Assembly: GCF_001720465.1 (NCBI RefSeq) | Contig: NZ_CP017113.1 | Location: 2,046,001 to 2,110,000 of the forward strand | Direction of reading: 5' to 3' | Origin: Porphyrobacter sp. LM 6 | GTDB lineage: Bacteria; Pseudomonadota; Alphaproteobacteria; Sphingomonadales; Sphingomonadaceae | DNA length: 64,000 nucleotides | Shown here: one piece after another, positions 29,574 to 41,241 of the stretch | How the letters are laid out: the number at the start of each line of letters is the position of its first letter | Position numbering within the stretch: the stretch's first letter is position 1 | Notes under the pieces: model-generated | Databases searched by the model: none | Seen by the model: the letters and a program-made list of their open reading frames with translations, nothing else | What the model was told of the DNA's origin: nothing | Position numbers and translations under genes: made by a program

Positions 29574-31048
29574 ACTGCGAGAAACAGCGAGGCAGCCGCC
29601 TTGTCGGCCAGATCGGTCAGCGACGGCGTCAGGAGGTAGCCGAGCGGTGAGACAATCGCGGCCGTCAGGAACAGCAACACCCAATGCGCCGCGCCGCTCT
29701 TACCGGTGACGACGCCCGCGGGCTCATCGAAGAACATCACCTTGACGAACTTGATGTAGTAGAACGCCCCGATCACGCTGGCGGCAATCGCGATGGCGCC
29801 AAACGCCACCAGTCCGGCCTCTACCGTCGCCTGGAACACCGCGAACTTGGCGAAGAAGCCGAGCAGCGGTGGGATACCGGCAAGGCTGAACATGAAGACC
29901 AGCAGCGCCCAGGCAATCGCCGGCCGCGTGACCGAGAGCCCGCGGATATCGGCGAAAGTTTCGAACAGCGCGCCGTCTCCGTCCCGCAGCATCAGCAGCG
30001 CGGTAAAGCTGCCGAGGCTCATGGCGACGTAGATGAACAGGTACACCAGCATCGCGCTCGCGCCTTCGGCATTGGCGACCGCAAGGCCAAGCAGGATGAA
30101 GCCGATGTTGTTGATCGAGGAATAGGCCAGCAGGCGCTTGAGGTTCTCCTGCCCGATCGCCCCGAGCGCGCCGAACACGATCGAGGCGAGCGCCGTGAAC
30201 ATCACGATCTGCTGCCACGCGGCGACCTGTGCGCCGAACACTTCGAACACCACCCGCGCGGTCAGCGCCACGGCGGCGACCTTGGGTGCGGTCGCGAAGA
30301 AGGCGGTGACCGGGGTCGGCGCGCCTTCATACACGTCGGGCGTCCACATGTGGAACGGCACGGCACTGATCTTGAAGGCAAGGCCCGACAGCACGAAGAT
30401 TACCCCGAACAGCGAGCCGGTGCCCATCTCTCCGGTCAACCCGGCGCGCACCGCCGTAAAGGCCGTGCCACCGGTAAAGCCGTAAAGCAGGCTCATGCCG
30501 TAAAGCAGGATCCCCGAGGCCAGTGCGCCAAGCACGAAGTACTTGAGACCCGCTTCGCCCGAACGGGTATCGCGCCGCAGGATCGCGGCGAGCACATAGG
30601 CCGAGAGGCTGTTCAGCTCGAGCCCGAGATAGAGGCTCATGAAGTCATTGGCCGAAACCATGATGCTCATGCCGACCGCAGCGAACAGCACCAGCACCGG
30701 ATATTCGGCACGCATCCCGCGCTCCGTGCCGGCAGCCGCACTGTTGAAGAACGCGGGCGCGACCATCAACGCGCCAATGGCCGCGAGGTAGATCAGCGCC
30801 TTGGCAAAAAGCGCGAAGCTATCGACCTTGAGGAGGCCGCCGAACGCCGTCGTCTCCGGGCCATCGATACCGAAATGGAGACCGGGCACGAGCAGGATGC
30901 CTGCACCGAACAGCGCGGCAGCGGCGGCGATGGCTATCGGGCGCGCAGCCTTGTCACCGCCCCAGGCGGCGACGAGCAGCAACAGCAGCCCTGCGCCGCT
31001 CAGCAGCAGCTCGGGGATGACGAGGCCGAAGGAGTGAGCGAAATCCAT
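29570..31048 (-). CDS. nuoN: NADH-quinone oxidoreductase subunit N
   Basis: Antiporter-like membrane subunit of complex I, 492 aa, about 14 membrane helices. It carries the conserved Glu in SLYLGLELNSLSAYVLAA, the central Lys segment FKISAVPFHMWTPDVYEGAPTP and AYSSINNIGF. Proton pumping occurs through these charged residues. It follows nuoM with a 1-base overlap (TGATG) and overlaps the birA start by 4 bp, so birA is tied to the respiratory operon. Confidence 0.97.
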   Translation of the reverse strand: MDFAHSFGLVIPELLLSGAGLLLLLVAAWGGDKAARPIAIAAAAALFGAGILLVPGLHFGIDGPETTAFGGLLKVDSFALFAKALIYLAAIGALMVAPAFFNSAAAGTERGMRAEYPVLVLFAAVGMSIMVSANDFMSLYLGLELNSLSAYVLAAILRRDTRSGEAGLKYFVLGALASGILLYGMSLLYGFTGGTAFTAVRAGLTGEMGTGSLFGVIFVLSGLAFKISAVPFHMWTPDVYEGAPTPVTAFFATAPKVAAVALTARVVFEVFGAQVAAWQQIVMFTALASIVFGALGAIGQENLKRLLAYSSINNIGFILLGLAVANAEGASAMLVYLFIYVAMSLGSFTALLMLRDGDGALFETFADIRGLSVTRPAIAWALLVFMFSLAGIPPLLGFFAKFAVFQATVEAGLVAFGAIAIAASVIGAFYYIKFVKVMFFDEPAGVVTGKSGAAHWVLLFLTAAIVSPLGYLLTPSLTDLADKAAASLFLAV

Positions 31049-32613
31049 CAGTGCGCGCCCTCCTTGGCGCTTTCGTGTTCCGTGCCCTTGTGATGCGACA
31101 ACGCGTTGGCCGCCTCCGCACGCGGCGTACCAGGCGCCAGCTCGGCGTCACTCACCGGAGCGGCCGAGGCAATGCGCGCATCAAGCACGGCGATGTCCGC
31201 GCGCATCGGCGCGAGGAAGCTTTCGGGATAGACACCCATCCACAGCACCGCTGCGGCAATCGGTGCCATCATCACCCATTCGCGCGCCGAAATGTCGGGC
31301 ATGGCGGCGGCGTCTTCATTGGTCTGACCGCCAAACGCCACGCGGCGATAGAGGTAGAGCATATAGGCCGCACCAAGGATGATCCCGGTGGTAGAGACCA
31401 GCGCGACAAGGCTCGAGGTCTGGTAAATGCCCGCCAGCGACAGGAACTCGCCGACGAAGCCGCTGGTCCCCGGCAGGCCGATAGACGCCATCGTGAACAG
31501 CAGGAAGAACAGCGCATAATAGGGCATGTTGATCGCAAGCCCCCCGTAACGCGCGATCTCGCGGGTGTGGAGGCGGTCGTAGATCACGCCCACACACAGG
31601 AACAGCGCGCCCGACACGAGCCCGTGGCTCAGCATCACGATCATCGCACCTTCGAGGCCCTGCACGTTGAAGGCAAACAGCCCGACCGTGACAATCGCCA
31701 TGTGCGCGACCGAGGAATAGGCAATGAGCTTCTTCATGTCCGACTGCACCAGCGCAACCAGCGAGGTGTAGACCACGGCGATCATCGAAAGGGCGAACAC
31801 CAGCCACGCAAACTGCGCCGAGGCTTCAGGGAACATCGGTAGGCTGAAACGGATGAAGCCATAACCGCCGAGCTTCAGCAGCACGCCGGCAAGGATCACC
31901 GAACCTGCGGTCGGCGCCTGCACGTGCGCGTCCGGCAGCCAAGTGTGCATCGGCCACATCGGCACCTTCACGGCAAAGCTCGCAAAGAACGCCAGCCAGA
32001 GCCACGTCTGTGCTTCCGGCGGGAAGTTGGTCTGCATCAGGGTCGGAATGTCGGACGTGCCGGCTTGGGCCACCATCCAGAACATCGCGATCAGCATCAG
32101 CACCGAGCCGAGCAACGTGTAGAGAAAGAACTTGTAGCTCGCGTAGATGCGGTTGTCCCCGCCCCACACCCCGATGATCAGGTACATCGGGATAAGGCCC
32201 GCCTCGAAGAAGACGTAGAACAGGAACAGGTCCTGTGCGGCAAAGGTGCCGATCATCAGCACCTCCATCAGCAGGAACGCGGCCATGTATTCGCCCACGC
32301 GCTTTTCGATCGCGTCCCAGCTGGCGAGGATACAGATCGGCATCAGGAACACGCTGAGCATGATCAGCAGCAGCGAAATCCCGTCGATCCCCAGGGCATA
32401 TTTGAAGCCGGCGAAGAGGTCGGCCTCTTCCTGGAACTGCCACTGCGGGCCGCCGATCTGGTAATTCGACCACAGGACGATGCCGAGCGCAAAGGTGACA
32501 AGCGTCGCCCCGAGCGCGATCCAGCGCGCGGCGTTGGCGGGCGAAAACAGGCACGCCGCCGCACCGGCCAGCGGCACGATCATCATCAGCGACAGGATGG
32601 GAAGGCCTTCCAT
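31048..32613 (-). CDS. nuoM: NADH-quinone oxidoreductase subunit M
   Basis: Antiporter-like membrane subunit of complex I, 521 aa. Conserved [16 protein letters not shown] (functional Glu), [25 protein letters not shown] (Lys and pump motif, quoted as two neighbouring blocks) and AYSSVAHM. The C-terminus is a short charged tail rich in His, Glu and Lys. It lies 14 bp after nuoL and overlaps nuoN by one base. Confidence 0.97.
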   Translation of the reverse strand: MEGLPILSLMMIVPLAGAAACLFSPANAARWIALGATLVTFALGIVLWSNYQIGGPQWQFQEEADLFAGFKYALGIDGISLLLIMLSVFLMPICILASWDAIEKRVGEYMAAFLLMEVLMIGTFAAQDLFLFYVFFEAGLIPMYLIIGVWGGDNRIYASYKFFLYTLLGSVLMLIAMFWMVAQAGTSDIPTLMQTNFPPEAQTWLWLAFFASFAVKVPMWPMHTWLPDAHVQAPTAGSVILAGVLLKLGGYGFIRFSLPMFPEASAQFAWLVFALSMIAVVYTSLVALVQSDMKKLIAYSSVAHMAIVTVGLFAFNVQGLEGAMIVMLSHGLVSGALFLCVGVIYDRLHTREIARYGGLAINMPYYALFFLLFTMASIGLPGTSGFVGEFLSLAGIYQTSSLVALVSTTGIILGAAYMLYLYRRVAFGGQTNEDAAAMPDISAREWVMMAPIAAAVLWMGVYPESFLAPMRADIAVLDARIASAAPVSDAELAPGTPRAEAANALSHHKGTEHESAKEGAH

Positions 32614-32627
32614 TACGAAGCGCGCTC

Positions 32628-34616
32628 CTAAAGCAGAACGTAGGTGACAGCGGCGACCAGCCCGAGCAGCATGATCAACGCATAGGTGTAGACGTAGCCC
32701 GACTGGATCGACTTGGCCGCGACCGAGGACCGCTCGACCACCCAGGCGATGCCGTTGGGACCGAAGCGGTCGATCGTGCCGATATCGCCGAGCTTCCAGA
32801 ACGCGCGGCCGAGCGCGAAGGCAGGCTTCACGAAGATCGCGTCATAGAGCTCGTCGAAGTACCACTTGCGGAAGACGAAGTTGTGCAGGCCGGAGAAGGT
32901 CTTGACGAACTTCGCCGGGATATCGGGCTTGGCGATATAGGCGAGGTATGCGCCCGCAAGGCCGATCAGCATGACCGCCGTTGCGGTCAGCTTCACCCAC
33001 AGCGGCACGCCGTGCATCGCATGGATCAGGTCCTCGTTGTAGAAGATCGACCCGCCCCAGAAGGCCGCGCCATCGATGAACTCGTGATGGAAGACAAAGC
33101 CCGCCAGCACTGCGCCGATGCCCAGCACCCCGAGCGGAACCAGCATCGGCAGCGGGCTTTCATGCGGATGATAGCCGCCCGTAGTGTCCTCGCCCGCCTG
33201 TTCGGGGGTCTTGTGAACCGAATGCTGGATGTGCTCGCTCTCGATCCAGCGCGGCTTGCCCCAGAAGGTGAGGAACATCAGACGCCAGGAATAGAAACTC
33301 GTCAGCAGCGCAGCGATCGCACCCGCCCAGAAGGCGAACTGCCCTGCCCCGTTGTGGCGTGCGTAGGCGGCTTCAAGGATCGCGTCCTTGGAATAGAAGC
33401 CCGCGAACCCGAACACCCCGAGGATACCGACCCCGGTGATCGCGAGCGTGCCCGCCATCATCGCCCAGAAGGTCAGCGGGATGTGCTTCCGAAGCCCGCC
33501 GTAATAGCGCATGTCCTGTTCGTGGTGCATCGCATGGATCACGGAGCCCGCACCAAGGAACAGCAGCGCCTTGAAGAAGGCGTGGGTGAACAGGTGGAAC
33601 ATCGCCGCGCCATAAGCGCCCACGCCCGCTGCAAAGAACATGTAACCCAGCTGCGAACAGGTCGAATAGGCGATCACCCGCTTGATGTCCCACTGGGTGG
33701 TGCCGATCGTCGCGGCAAAGAAGCAGGTCGAAGCGCCAACGATGGTGACGATGGTGAGCGCGGTCGGCGCGGTCTCGAACATCGGCGAAAGGCGGCACAC
33801 CATGAACACGCCCGCAGTCACCATGGTTGCTGCGTGGATCAGCGCCGACACCGGGGTCGGGCCTTCCATCGCGTCCGGCAGCCACGTGTGAAGGCCCAGC
33901 TGCGCCGACTTGCCCATCGCCCCGATGAAGAGGAGGATGCACAGGATGTCCATGGTGTAGAGGCGCATGCCCACGAAAGTGATCGTCGATCCGCTCATCG
34001 CCGGTGCGGCGGCAAGGATTTCGGGGATCGAGGTGGTCTGGAACACCAGATAGGTGCCAAAGATCCCGAGCATGAAGCCAAGGTCACCCACGCGGTTGAC
34101 CACGAAAGCCTTGATGGCGGCTGCACCCGCGGAGGGCTTCTTGAACCAGAATCCGATCAGCAGATAGGAGGCAAGGCCCACACCTTCCCATCCGAAGAAC
34201 ATCTGGACGAGGTTGTCGGCCGTCACCAGCATCAACATCGCGAAGGTGAACAGCGAGAGGTAGGCGAAGAAGCGCGGCTGATCCGGGTCTTCCTCCATGT
34301 ACCCCCACGAGTAGAGGTGCACGAGCGCTGAAACGCTGTTGATCACGACCAGCATGATCGCGGTCATGGTGTCGACGCGCAGCGCCCAATCGAAGGTTAG
34401 CGTGCCGCTCTGGACCCACTTCAGCACGGGCACGACCTCGGGGGTCGCCGTGCCGCCAAGGAAGCCAAGGAAGATCGGCCAGCTGAGGGCCGCTGCAAGG
34501 AAGAGGCCAGCGGTGGTCACGCTCTTGGCTGCGACATTGCCGATCATGCGGTTGCCGAGCCCTGCAATCAGGGCAGCCAGCAGCGGCGCAAAAACGATGA
34601 CGAGGATCGGATGCAT
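32628..34616 (-). CDS. nuoL: NADH-quinone oxidoreductase subunit L
   Basis: The largest antiporter-like subunit of complex I, 662 aa. It has the functional Glu in [18 protein letters not shown], Lys in [20 protein letters not shown], and the long C-terminal part with the lateral helix that spans the membrane arm (about residues 520-600). FYSKDAILE matches the family. It starts 6 bp after nuoK. Confidence 0.97.
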   Translation of the reverse strand: MHPILVIVFAPLLAALIAGLGNRMIGNVAAKSVTTAGLFLAAALSWPIFLGFLGGTATPEVVPVLKWVQSGTLTFDWALRVDTMTAIMLVVINSVSALVHLYSWGYMEEDPDQPRFFAYLSLFTFAMLMLVTADNLVQMFFGWEGVGLASYLLIGFWFKKPSAGAAAIKAFVVNRVGDLGFMLGIFGTYLVFQTTSIPEILAAAPAMSGSTITFVGMRLYTMDILCILLFIGAMGKSAQLGLHTWLPDAMEGPTPVSALIHAATMVTAGVFMVCRLSPMFETAPTALTIVTIVGASTCFFAATIGTTQWDIKRVIAYSTCSQLGYMFFAAGVGAYGAAMFHLFTHAFFKALLFLGAGSVIHAMHHEQDMRYYGGLRKHIPLTFWAMMAGTLAITGVGILGVFGFAGFYSKDAILEAAYARHNGAGQFAFWAGAIAALLTSFYSWRLMFLTFWGKPRWIESEHIQHSVHKTPEQAGEDTTGGYHPHESPLPMLVPLGVLGIGAVLAGFVFHHEFIDGAAFWGGSIFYNEDLIHAMHGVPLWVKLTATAVMLIGLAGAYLAYIAKPDIPAKFVKTFSGLHNFVFRKWYFDELYDAIFVKPAFALGRAFWKLGDIGTIDRFGPNGIAWVVERSSVAAKSIQSGYVYTYALIMLLGLVAAVTYVLL

Positions 34617-34622
34617 CGGCTG

Positions 34623-34928
34623 TTACCCCTTCATCCGGTTGATATCGTCGACCGCGATCGAGCCGCGGGTGCGGAAGTAGATCACCAGGATCGCCAGACC
34701 GATCGCCGCCTCGGCCGCAGCCACGGTCAGCACCAACATCGCGAACACCTGCCCCACAAGGTCTTGCATGAAGGCGCTGAAGGCGACGAGATTAAGGTTC
34801 ACCGCGAGCAGGATCAGTTCGACCGCCATCAGGATGACGATCACGTTCTTGCGGTTGAGGAAGATCCCCAGCACGCCGAGCACGAACAGGATCGCGCCGA
34901 CGGTGAGATAATGTTCGATGCCGATCAC
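34623..34928 (-). CDS. nuoK: NADH-quinone oxidoreductase subunit K
   Basis: 101 aa, three membrane helices, of the MrpC/NuoK family. The two functional Glu residues are visible, in [15 protein letters not shown] and [13 protein letters not shown]. It overlaps nuoJ by 4 bp at its start. Confidence 0.96.
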   Translation of the reverse strand: MIGIEHYLTVGAILFVLGVLGIFLNRKNVIVILMAVELILLAVNLNLVAFSAFMQDLVGQVFAMLVLTVAAAEAAIGLAILVIYFRTRGSIAVDDINRMKG

Positions 34929-35548
34929 AGCTCGACCCCTTGGCCCACTTCAGGGCTCTTCATAACGGTTGCATCTTCCGGCCGGCGGCGGATCTGCTTG
35001 CCGACATCCTGGCGTGCGCGGGCGCCGGGCTTGGGCGGCTGGAAGGTCAGCACGATCGCGCCGATCATGGCGACCAGCAGGATGATCCCTGCCACCTCGA
35101 ACAGCAGGATGTACTTGCCGTAAAGCAGTGCGCCGAGCGCCGCGATATTGCTGACGTCGGCCGGCTGCGCCGCATCACCCAGCGGCTTGCCGAGCGTCAG
35201 ACCACCCGCGTTATAGGCCCCCACCGCCAGCAGCAGTTCGGCGAGCAGGATCGCGGCAATCGCCAGACCCAGCGGCGCATTGCGGCTGAAGCCTGCGCGC
35301 ATCGCGGCGAAATCGATGTCGAGCATCATCACCACGAACAGGAACAGCACCGCGACCGCGCCGACATAGACGATCACCAGCAGCATCGCGATGAACTCCG
35401 CCCCCAGCAGCACCATCAGCCCCGCAGCATTGAAGAACGCGAGGATCAGCCAAAGCACCGAGTGCACAGGGTTGCGCGACCAGATCACCATGACGGCGCT
35501 GGCGACGACAATGGCCGCAAAGAAATAGAAGGCGATGGCCTGTATCAT
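34925..35548 (-). CDS. nuoJ: NADH-quinone oxidoreductase subunit J
   Basis: 207 aa, five membrane helices, with [41 protein letters not shown] and [10 protein letters not shown] (shown as blocks), typical of NuoJ. The C-terminal tail after the last helix is basic. It is 125 bp downstream of nuoI, the longest internal gap of the operon; the gap contains no gene that I can support. Confidence 0.96.
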   Translation of the reverse strand: MIQAIAFYFFAAIVVASAVMVIWSRNPVHSVLWLILAFFNAAGLMVLLGAEFIAMLLVIVYVGAVAVLFLFVVMMLDIDFAAMRAGFSRNAPLGLAIAAILLAELLLAVGAYNAGGLTLGKPLGDAAQPADVSNIAALGALLYGKYILLFEVAGIILLVAMIGAIVLTFQPPKPGARARQDVGKQIRRRPEDATVMKSPEVGQGVEL

Positions 35549-35673
35549 GTCGATCCCTACCCTCCGATCCGCTCAACCTGAGCTTGCCGGAGGCCCGTCC
35601 TTACTGAACCCAAGTTGCGCATAGGGCTTTGACTGGCTCAGCCCGAGCGGGTGTTGTTCTGTTTCGGCGCGCC

Positions 35674-36162
35674 CTAGCGATAGGGTGCGTCGGCTTCAAG
35701 ATTGGCCGCGATGGCCCGTTCCCATTTGTCACCATTCGCAAGCAGCTTGGCCTTGTCGTAAAGCAGCTCCTCGCGGGTTTCGGTGGCGTATTCGAAATTC
35801 GGCCCTTCGACGATCGCATCGACCGGGCAAGCTTCCTGGCAGAAGCCGCAGAAGATGCACTTGGTCATGTCGATGTCGTAACGGGTGGTGCGGCGGCTGC
35901 CGTCCTCGCGCGGCTCGCTCTCGATGGTGATCGCCTGCGCGGGGCAAACGGCCTCGCACAGCTTGCACGCGATGCAGCGTTCCTCGCCGTTCGGATAGCG
36001 CCGCAGCGCATGCTCGCCGCGGAAGCGGGGCGAGAGCGGAGCCTTCTCGAAGGGGTAGTTGATCGTCACCTTGGGCTTGAAGAAATACTTCAGCGTCAAG
36101 GCATGCGCCTTGAGGAATTCCCAGAGGGTGAAGCTCTTGATGAGGTGGGAGACTGTGGTCAT
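35674..36162 (-). CDS. nuoI: NADH-quinone oxidoreductase subunit I
   Basis: 162 aa peripheral subunit with two 4Fe-4S clusters (N6a, N6b) bound by [12 protein letters not shown] and [12 protein letters not shown]. An N-terminal amphipathic helix ([17 protein letters not shown]) docks it to the membrane arm. The ATG at 36162 gives the family start [11 protein letters not shown]; the frame stays open 33 codons upstream through the small exported-protein gene, so the longer start was rejected. Confidence 0.96.
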   Translation of the reverse strand: MTTVSHLIKSFTLWEFLKAHALTLKYFFKPKVTINYPFEKAPLSPRFRGEHALRRYPNGEERCIACKLCEAVCPAQAITIESEPREDGSRRTTRYDIDMTKCIFCGFCQEACPVDAIVEGPNFEYATETREELLYDKAKLLANGDKWERAIAANLEADAPYR

Positions 36163-36163
36163 T

Positions 36164-36577
36164 TCATTCTGTCCGTCCAGGGGGAACGGGCGCGCCCGTG
36201 CACGCTGCCGAGTATTCTGTAGTTCCGTTCGACCAGAGGAGTGTCGCCTGCTCTGGACCATCTCCGAGTGTCACCACAACCACGGCGCTGTTTGCTCCCG
36301 AAGTCACAGGTATCTTGATGTCGAACCGGCCATTGCTCGGATCACGGTAAACTAAATCGTGAAAGCGATCCTTGATCTGGTCTGTCTGGTATTCGGAGGT
36401 CTTCGTCACATCAACGACGCTCACGTCACCATCGTGACGGAAAAACACCGTAAAAATGCCCGCCCCAGCCTCGTTGCCCTTGCAAAAGAACATTGAGGGA
36501 GGCGCACGGAACTTGTCGAGTTCCAGCGGCTGCCAATCGGCGCTGACAAGGGCTGCGAGGAGAGCGAAGGCAATCAT
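36164..36577 (-). CDS. small exported protein of unknown function inside the nuo operon
   Basis: 137 aa. Residues 1-13 are a short hydrophobic signal ([13 protein letters not shown]), probably cleaved near Ala13. The mature part is a small domain with strands ([38 protein letters not shown]) and two cysteines (in MFFCKG and SAACTG) that could form a disulfide, consistent with the periplasm. I do not recognise the family. The ATG overlaps the nuoH stop (ATGA) and the stop is 1 base before nuoI, so it is co-translated with complex I. It is not a standard subunit. Confidence 0.7.
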   Translation of the reverse strand: MIAFALLAALVSADWQPLELDKFRAPPSMFFCKGNEAGAGIFTVFFRHDGDVSVVDVTKTSEYQTDQIKDRFHDLVYRDPSNGRFDIKIPVTSGANSAVVVVTLGDGPEQATLLWSNGTTEYSAACTGAPVPPGRTE

Positions 36578-37620
36578 CCGAAATGCCCCGTCGCCATCAG
36601 GTAGCCGCTGGTCGCCGCGACAAACAGCAGGCTCATCGGCAGGAACACCTTCCAGCCCAGACGCATCAGCTGATCATAACGGTATCGTGGCACGGTCGCC
36701 CAGATCCAGCTGAACATGAAGAAGAACACGAAGGTCTTCAGCAGAAACCAGATGATCCCCGGCACCATGTAGAGCACCGGAATGTCGAGCGGCGGCAGCC
36801 ACCCGCCCCAAAACAGCAGGGTGTTGAGCGAGCACATCAGCAGGATGTTGGCATACTCGCCGAGCCAGAACAGCGCGAAGCTCATGCTCGAATATTCGGT
36901 CTGGTAGCCCGCGACGAGCTCGCTCTCGGCCTCGGTGAGGTCGAAGGGCGCGCGGGCGGTTTCAGCGAGGGCCGAGATGAAGAACACCACCCACATCGGG
37001 AACAGCAGCGGGTGCACGGCATAGGCATTGATCAGCCCCAGCCCGAAGCCCTTCTGCGCGCCAACGATGCCCGAAAGGTTGAACGTGCCCGCAAACAGCA
37101 CCACGCACACCAGCACGAAGCCAATCGAAACTTCGTAGGAAATCATCTGCGCCGAGGCGCGCATCGCCGAGAAGAACGGGTATTTGGAGTTCGACGCCCA
37201 CCCGCTCATCACGACGCCGTAAACCCCCATCGAGGAGATCGCGAGGATGTAGAGCAGACCAACGTTGATGTCTGACAGCACCACGCCCGCGTCAAACGGG
37301 ATCACCGCCCACGCGGCGAGCGCCACCGTGAAGGTGATGATCGGCGCGAGCAGGAAGATGCCCTTGTTCGCGGCGCTCGGGATGATCGTCTCTTGCAGGA
37401 AGACCTTGAGGCCGTCTGCGAAGGACTGGAGCAAACCAAACGGCCCGACCACGTTCGGCCCGCGACGCATCATGATCGCGCCGAGCACCTTGCGGTCGAC
37501 ATAGATCACCATCGCCACGCTGAACATAACGAGCAGCGAGATCACGATGATCCCGGTCAGCGTCGCGACAGTCCACGCCCAGTCGTAGCTAAGGCCGAGG
37601 GATTGGAAAAAGGCGGTCAT
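36574..37620 (-). CDS. nuoH: NADH-quinone oxidoreductase subunit H
   Basis: 348 aa, eight membrane helices; forms the quinone chamber with NuoB and NuoD. Motifs: [38 protein letters not shown] (the conserved Glu loop) and [17 protein letters not shown]. It overlaps nuoG by 4 bp and the small exported-protein gene by 4 bp. Confidence 0.97.
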   Translation of the reverse strand: MTAFFQSLGLSYDWAWTVATLTGIIVISLLVMFSVAMVIYVDRKVLGAIMMRRGPNVVGPFGLLQSFADGLKVFLQETIIPSAANKGIFLLAPIITFTVALAAWAVIPFDAGVVLSDINVGLLYILAISSMGVYGVVMSGWASNSKYPFFSAMRASAQMISYEVSIGFVLVCVVLFAGTFNLSGIVGAQKGFGLGLINAYAVHPLLFPMWVVFFISALAETARAPFDLTEAESELVAGYQTEYSSMSFALFWLGEYANILLMCSLNTLLFWGGWLPPLDIPVLYMVPGIIWFLLKTFVFFFMFSWIWATVPRYRYDQLMRLGWKVFLPMSLLFVAATSGYLMATGHFG

Positions 37621-39632
37621 TCCGCGGCCTCCCGAACGTCAGCGCCATGAAGTAGTTCATCCGAGCAGCGCTGCATCACCTCGCTCGCGCGGGCGATGGG
37701 GTTGGTGAGGTAGAAGTCCTTGATCGGGTAGCCCGCAAGCTCGCCCTCGAACTTGGCGCCGCTATCTGCCTTGGGCAGCGCTCCGTAATCGGCAAGGCCC
37801 TCTTCACCCAGCGCGGGGACGGCGGCGATCATCTTGGCCTGAAGCTCGCCGAAGCTGTCGAAGCCGACGGTCACACCCAGCGCATCGGCGAGCGCGCGCA
37901 GGATCGTCCAGTCTTCACGGGCGTCACCGGGGGCGAAGACGGCCTTTTCGGCAAACTGCACCCGGCCCTCGGCGTTGACGTATGTCCCGTCCTTCTCGGC
38001 GTAGGATGCGCCGGGCAAGATAATGTCGGCGTGATGCGCTCCCTTGTCACCGTGGTGGCCGATATAGACCTTCAGGCTCTTTGCGTAGGGGGCATAGTCC
38101 ATCTCGTCCGCGCCGAGGCTGAGCAGAACCTTGGGCTTGGCGGCGGCGATGTCGCCCATCCCGCCCGGCAGCGTGAAGCCGAGCATGAGCGATGCCATGC
38201 GCGCGGCCGAAATGTGCAGCACGTTGAAGCCGTTCCAGCCCTCACGCACCAGATCGAATTTGTCGACCAGCTTCAATGCCGCCGGAAGCGCGCCCTTGGC
38301 GAGTGCCGCCGCGCCGAGGATCACCGCAGGGCGCTTGGCAGCCTTCATCGCATCACCCAGTTCCTTGGGGATGCGGTTGAGGATCTTCAGGTCATTGCCG
38401 AGGAAGGTCGCCGGATAGGTCGGATCCCATTCGGGGCCGATGATGTAGACCTTGGCCCCCGCCTTGACCGCCTTGCGCAAGCGGACGTTGAGGAGCGCGG
38501 CCTCCCAGCGGACATTGCTGCCCACGATCAGGATGGTGTCAGCCGTTTCGATGCCTGCAAAGGTGGAATTGAAGTTCACCGCCGCGAGGTTCGACACGTC
38601 GTAGGTCATGCCCGTCTGGCGCGCTTCGGTCAGCTCCGACCCGCAGGCGTTGACCAGCGCCTTGGCGGCAAACATGGTCTCGGCATCGAGCAGATCGCCC
38701 GCGACCGCCGCGATGCTTGCCTTGCTCCGTCCGAGCGCGCTCTTGATCATGCCAAAGGCTTCGGTCCACTCGGCCGGCTGGAGCTTGCCATCTCGGCGCA
38801 CCCACACGCGGTCCAAGCGGCGCTTGGTGAGGCCGTCGACCTGATAGCGGCCCTTGTCCGACAGCCACTCTTCATTGACGTCGTCATTGATGCGCGGGAG
38901 CGCGCGCATGACTTCGCGGCCTTTGGAATGGAGCGTGATGTTCGCGCCCACCGCGTCCGAAACGTCGATCGACAGGGTCTTCTTCAACTCCCACGGCCGA
39001 GCTTCGAAGGCATAGGGCCGCGATGTCAGCGCGCCGACCGGGCACAGATCGATCACATTCGCCGAAAGCTCATGCGCCGCCGCCTGCTCGAGATAGGTGG
39101 TGATCTGCATGTCCTCGCCGCGGTACAGCGCGCCGATTTCGTCCACGCCTGCGATCTCTTCAGAGAAGCGCACGCAGCGGGTGCAGTGGATGCAGCGGGT
39201 CATGATCGTCTTGATCAGCGGGCCCATGTACTTCTCGGTGACGGCGCGCTTGTTTTCCTGGAAACGCGAGCCGCCGCGGCCATAGGCGACCGCCTGATCC
39301 TGAAGGTCGCACTCGCCGCCCTGATCGCAGATCGGGCAATCGAGCGGGTGGTTGATGAGCAGGAACTCCATCACCCCTTCGCGGGCCTTCTTGACCATCG
39401 GGCTGTCGGTCCGGATTTCCTGACCATCGGCAGCGGGCAGCGCGCAGCTAGCCTGCGGCTTGGGCGGCCCGGGCTTCACTTCGACGAGGCACATCCGGCA
39501 GTTGCCCGCGATGGACAGCCGCTCGTGATAGCAAAAGCGCGGGATTTCCTTCCCCGCCAGTTCGCACGCCTGAAGGACAGTGGCGCCCGCCGGGACCTCG
39601 ATTTCCTGACCGTCTACGGTGACCTTAGGCAT
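37617..39632 (-). CDS. nuoG: NADH-quinone oxidoreductase subunit G
   Basis: 671 aa iron-sulfur subunit. The N-terminal 2Fe-2S ferredoxin domain has Cys in [17 protein letters not shown]; the 4Fe-4S ligands follow in [15 protein letters not shown] and [10 protein letters not shown]. The remainder is a molybdopterin-oxidoreductase-like fold without cofactor. Shorter than E. coli NuoG (about 900 aa) but usual for alphaproteobacteria and mitochondria. It overlaps nuoF by 1 base (TAATG). Confidence 0.97.
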   Translation of the reverse strand: MPKVTVDGQEIEVPAGATVLQACELAGKEIPRFCYHERLSIAGNCRMCLVEVKPGPPKPQASCALPAADGQEIRTDSPMVKKAREGVMEFLLINHPLDCPICDQGGECDLQDQAVAYGRGGSRFQENKRAVTEKYMGPLIKTIMTRCIHCTRCVRFSEEIAGVDEIGALYRGEDMQITTYLEQAAAHELSANVIDLCPVGALTSRPYAFEARPWELKKTLSIDVSDAVGANITLHSKGREVMRALPRINDDVNEEWLSDKGRYQVDGLTKRRLDRVWVRRDGKLQPAEWTEAFGMIKSALGRSKASIAAVAGDLLDAETMFAAKALVNACGSELTEARQTGMTYDVSNLAAVNFNSTFAGIETADTILIVGSNVRWEAALLNVRLRKAVKAGAKVYIIGPEWDPTYPATFLGNDLKILNRIPKELGDAMKAAKRPAVILGAAALAKGALPAALKLVDKFDLVREGWNGFNVLHISAARMASLMLGFTLPGGMGDIAAAKPKVLLSLGADEMDYAPYAKSLKVYIGHHGDKGAHHADIILPGASYAEKDGTYVNAEGRVQFAEKAVFAPGDAREDWTILRALADALGVTVGFDSFGELQAKMIAAVPALGEEGLADYGALPKADSGAKFEGELAGYPIKDFYLTNPIARASEVMQRCSDELLHGADVREAAE

Positions 39633-40924
39633 TACTCGGCTGCCTCTGCAAACTTGGCGTTATGTTCGGTGATCCGACGCTCGAGCTCGGGGCGGAAGTG
39701 GCGGATGAGGCCCTGGATAGGCCATGCGGCCGCATCGCCGAGTGCGCAGATAGTGTGGCCTTCGACCTGCTTTGTGACTTCCTGCAGCATGTCGATTTCC
39801 TCGATCGCCGCATCGCCCGTGCGCAGGCGCTCCATCATGCGCCACATCCAGCCCGTGCCTTCGCGGCAGGGGGTGCACTGGCCGCAGCTTTCGTGCTTGT
39901 AGAAGTAGCTGAGGCGGCTGATCGCGCGGACGATGTCGGTCGACTTATCCATGACGATCACCGCTGCCGTGCCGAGGCCCGAGCCCAGTTCCTTGAGCCC
40001 GTCGAAATCCATCGGCGCATTACGGATCTGCGCGGCGGGGACGAGCGGAACGGACGAGCCGCCGGGGATTACCGCGAGCAGATTGTCCCACCCCCCGCGG
40101 ATACCGCCGCAGTGCTTCTCGATCAGCTCTTCAAAGCTGATGCTCATCGATTCCTCGACGACGCAGGGCTTTTCCACGTGGCCGCTGATCTGGAACAGCT
40201 TGGTGCCCTTGTTGTTCTCGCGCCCGAAGCTGCTGAACCACGCCGCACTGCGCCGCAGGATCGTCGGCGCGACCGCGATGCTCTCGACATTGTTGACCGT
40301 GGTCGGGCAGCCATAGAGGCCTGCGCCCGCCGGGAACGGAGGCTTGAGGCGCGGCTGGCCCTTCTTGCCTTCGAGGCTCTCGATCATGGCGGTCTCTTCG
40401 CCGCAGATGTAAGCGCCCGCGCCGCGGTGCATGAAGACGTCGAAGTCATAGCCAGACTTGCAGGCGTTCTTGCCGATCAGGCCGGCAGCATAGGCCTCGT
40501 GGATCGCCTTCTGCAGCGTCTCGGCCTCGCGGATGTATTCGCCGCGGATGTAGATATAGGCCGCGCGCGCGCGCATGGCGAAGCCGGCGATCAGCGCGCC
40601 TTCGATCAGCTTGTGCGGATCGTGGCGGATGATCTCGCGGTCCTTGCACGAACCGGGTTCGGATTCGTCGGCATTGATGACGAGGAAGCTCGGACGGCCG
40701 TCGCGCGATTCCTTGGGCATGAAGGACCACTTCAGACCCGTGGGGAAGCCTGCCCCGCCGCGACCACGCAGACCGGAGGCCTTGATCTCTTCGATGATCG
40801 CCTCGGGCCCGCGCGCGAGCAGTGCCTTGGTGTTGTCCCAATCGCCGCGCTTCTGCGCTGCCTTCAGGCCCCAGTCCTGAAAGCCATAGACGTTGGTGAA
40901 GATGCGGTCCTTATCCGCCAGCAT
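39632..40924 (-). CDS. nuoF: NADH-quinone oxidoreductase subunit F
   Basis: 430 aa; binds NADH and FMN and carries 4Fe-4S cluster N3. Motifs: [16 protein letters not shown] (NADH), [19 protein letters not shown] (FMN) and the cluster ligands in [15 protein letters not shown] 40924 is preceded by AAGGGAAG at a good distance; an in-frame GTG one codon earlier is the alternative. It overlaps the preceding 58-aa gene by 1-4 bases. Confidence 0.97.
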   Translation of the reverse strand: MLADKDRIFTNVYGFQDWGLKAAQKRGDWDNTKALLARGPEAIIEEIKASGLRGRGGAGFPTGLKWSFMPKESRDGRPSFLVINADESEPGSCKDREIIRHDPHKLIEGALIAGFAMRARAAYIYIRGEYIREAETLQKAIHEAYAAGLIGKNACKSGYDFDVFMHRGAGAYICGEETAMIESLEGKKGQPRLKPPFPAGAGLYGCPTTVNNVESIAVAPTILRRSAAWFSSFGRENNKGTKLFQISGHVEKPCVVEESMSISFEELIEKHCGGIRGGWDNLLAVIPGGSSVPLVPAAQIRNAPMDFDGLKELGSGLGTAAVIVMDKSTDIVRAISRLSYFYKHESCGQCTPCREGTGWMWRMMERLRTGDAAIEEIDMLQEVTKQVEGHTICALGDAAAWPIQGLIRHFRPELERRITEHNAKFAEAAE

Positions 40925-41100
40925 CACTGCTTCCCTTGTTGTTTGGCGCGCTTCAGCCGCACCAGCGAAATCACTTGAAACACCAGGCCCAGCCCCATCA
41001 GGATCACGCCCATGTTCATCTGACCGGTCGCACTCAGCACCGCACCGAGCGCAAAGCCGGTCAGCCCCAGCATGGCGAGTGCAAGCGTCACCCCGTTCAT
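40924..41100 (-). CDS. small membrane protein inside the nuo operon (58 aa)
   Basis: 58 aa: two hydrophobic helices (about 3-23 and 29-48) and a basic tail ending KRAKQQGKQ. It lies between nuoE and nuoF. ATG 41100 overlaps the upstream 47-aa gene by 4 bp (ATGA) and its own stop meets the nuoF start, so it is translationally coupled on both sides. I do not recognise it. An in-frame ATG 7 codons earlier lies within the 47-aa gene and is less likely. Confidence 0.65.
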   Translation of the reverse strand: MNGVTLALAMLGLTGFALGAVLSATGQMNMGVILMGLGLVFQVISLVRLKRAKQQGKQ

Positions 41101-41240
41101 CCGATCGCTCCCGACTGCCACAGGCCCGCCAGCACCGCGATGATGAGCAGGATCACGCCGACGCGGATCACGCCCATCAGCAGCTTGTAGGCGATGAAGC
41201 CCAGCAGAAGCGCGCCAAGGATGGAGGCGACGGCTTCCAC
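41097..41240 (-). CDS. very small membrane protein inside the nuo operon (47 aa)
   Basis: Read directly from the minus strand: GTG 41240, one base after the nuoE stop, to TGA at 41099-41097. The 47-aa product is almost all hydrophobic, with two helices (about 3-22 and 24-42) and single Lys and Arg residues between them ([13 protein letters not shown]). It was found by following the coupled start and stop signals, since it is short. It is tied to the next small gene by an ATGA overlap. Coding is likely but unproven; function unknown. Confidence 0.55.
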   Translation of the reverse strand: MEAVASILGALLLGFIAYKLLMGVIRVGVILLIIAVLAGLWQSGAIG

Positions 41241-41241
41241 C

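Noticed and set aside
38031..39902. Long plus-strand frame opposite nuoG and part of nuoF
   Set aside because: Shadow in high-GC coding DNA; the minus-strand genes carry all cofactor motifs.
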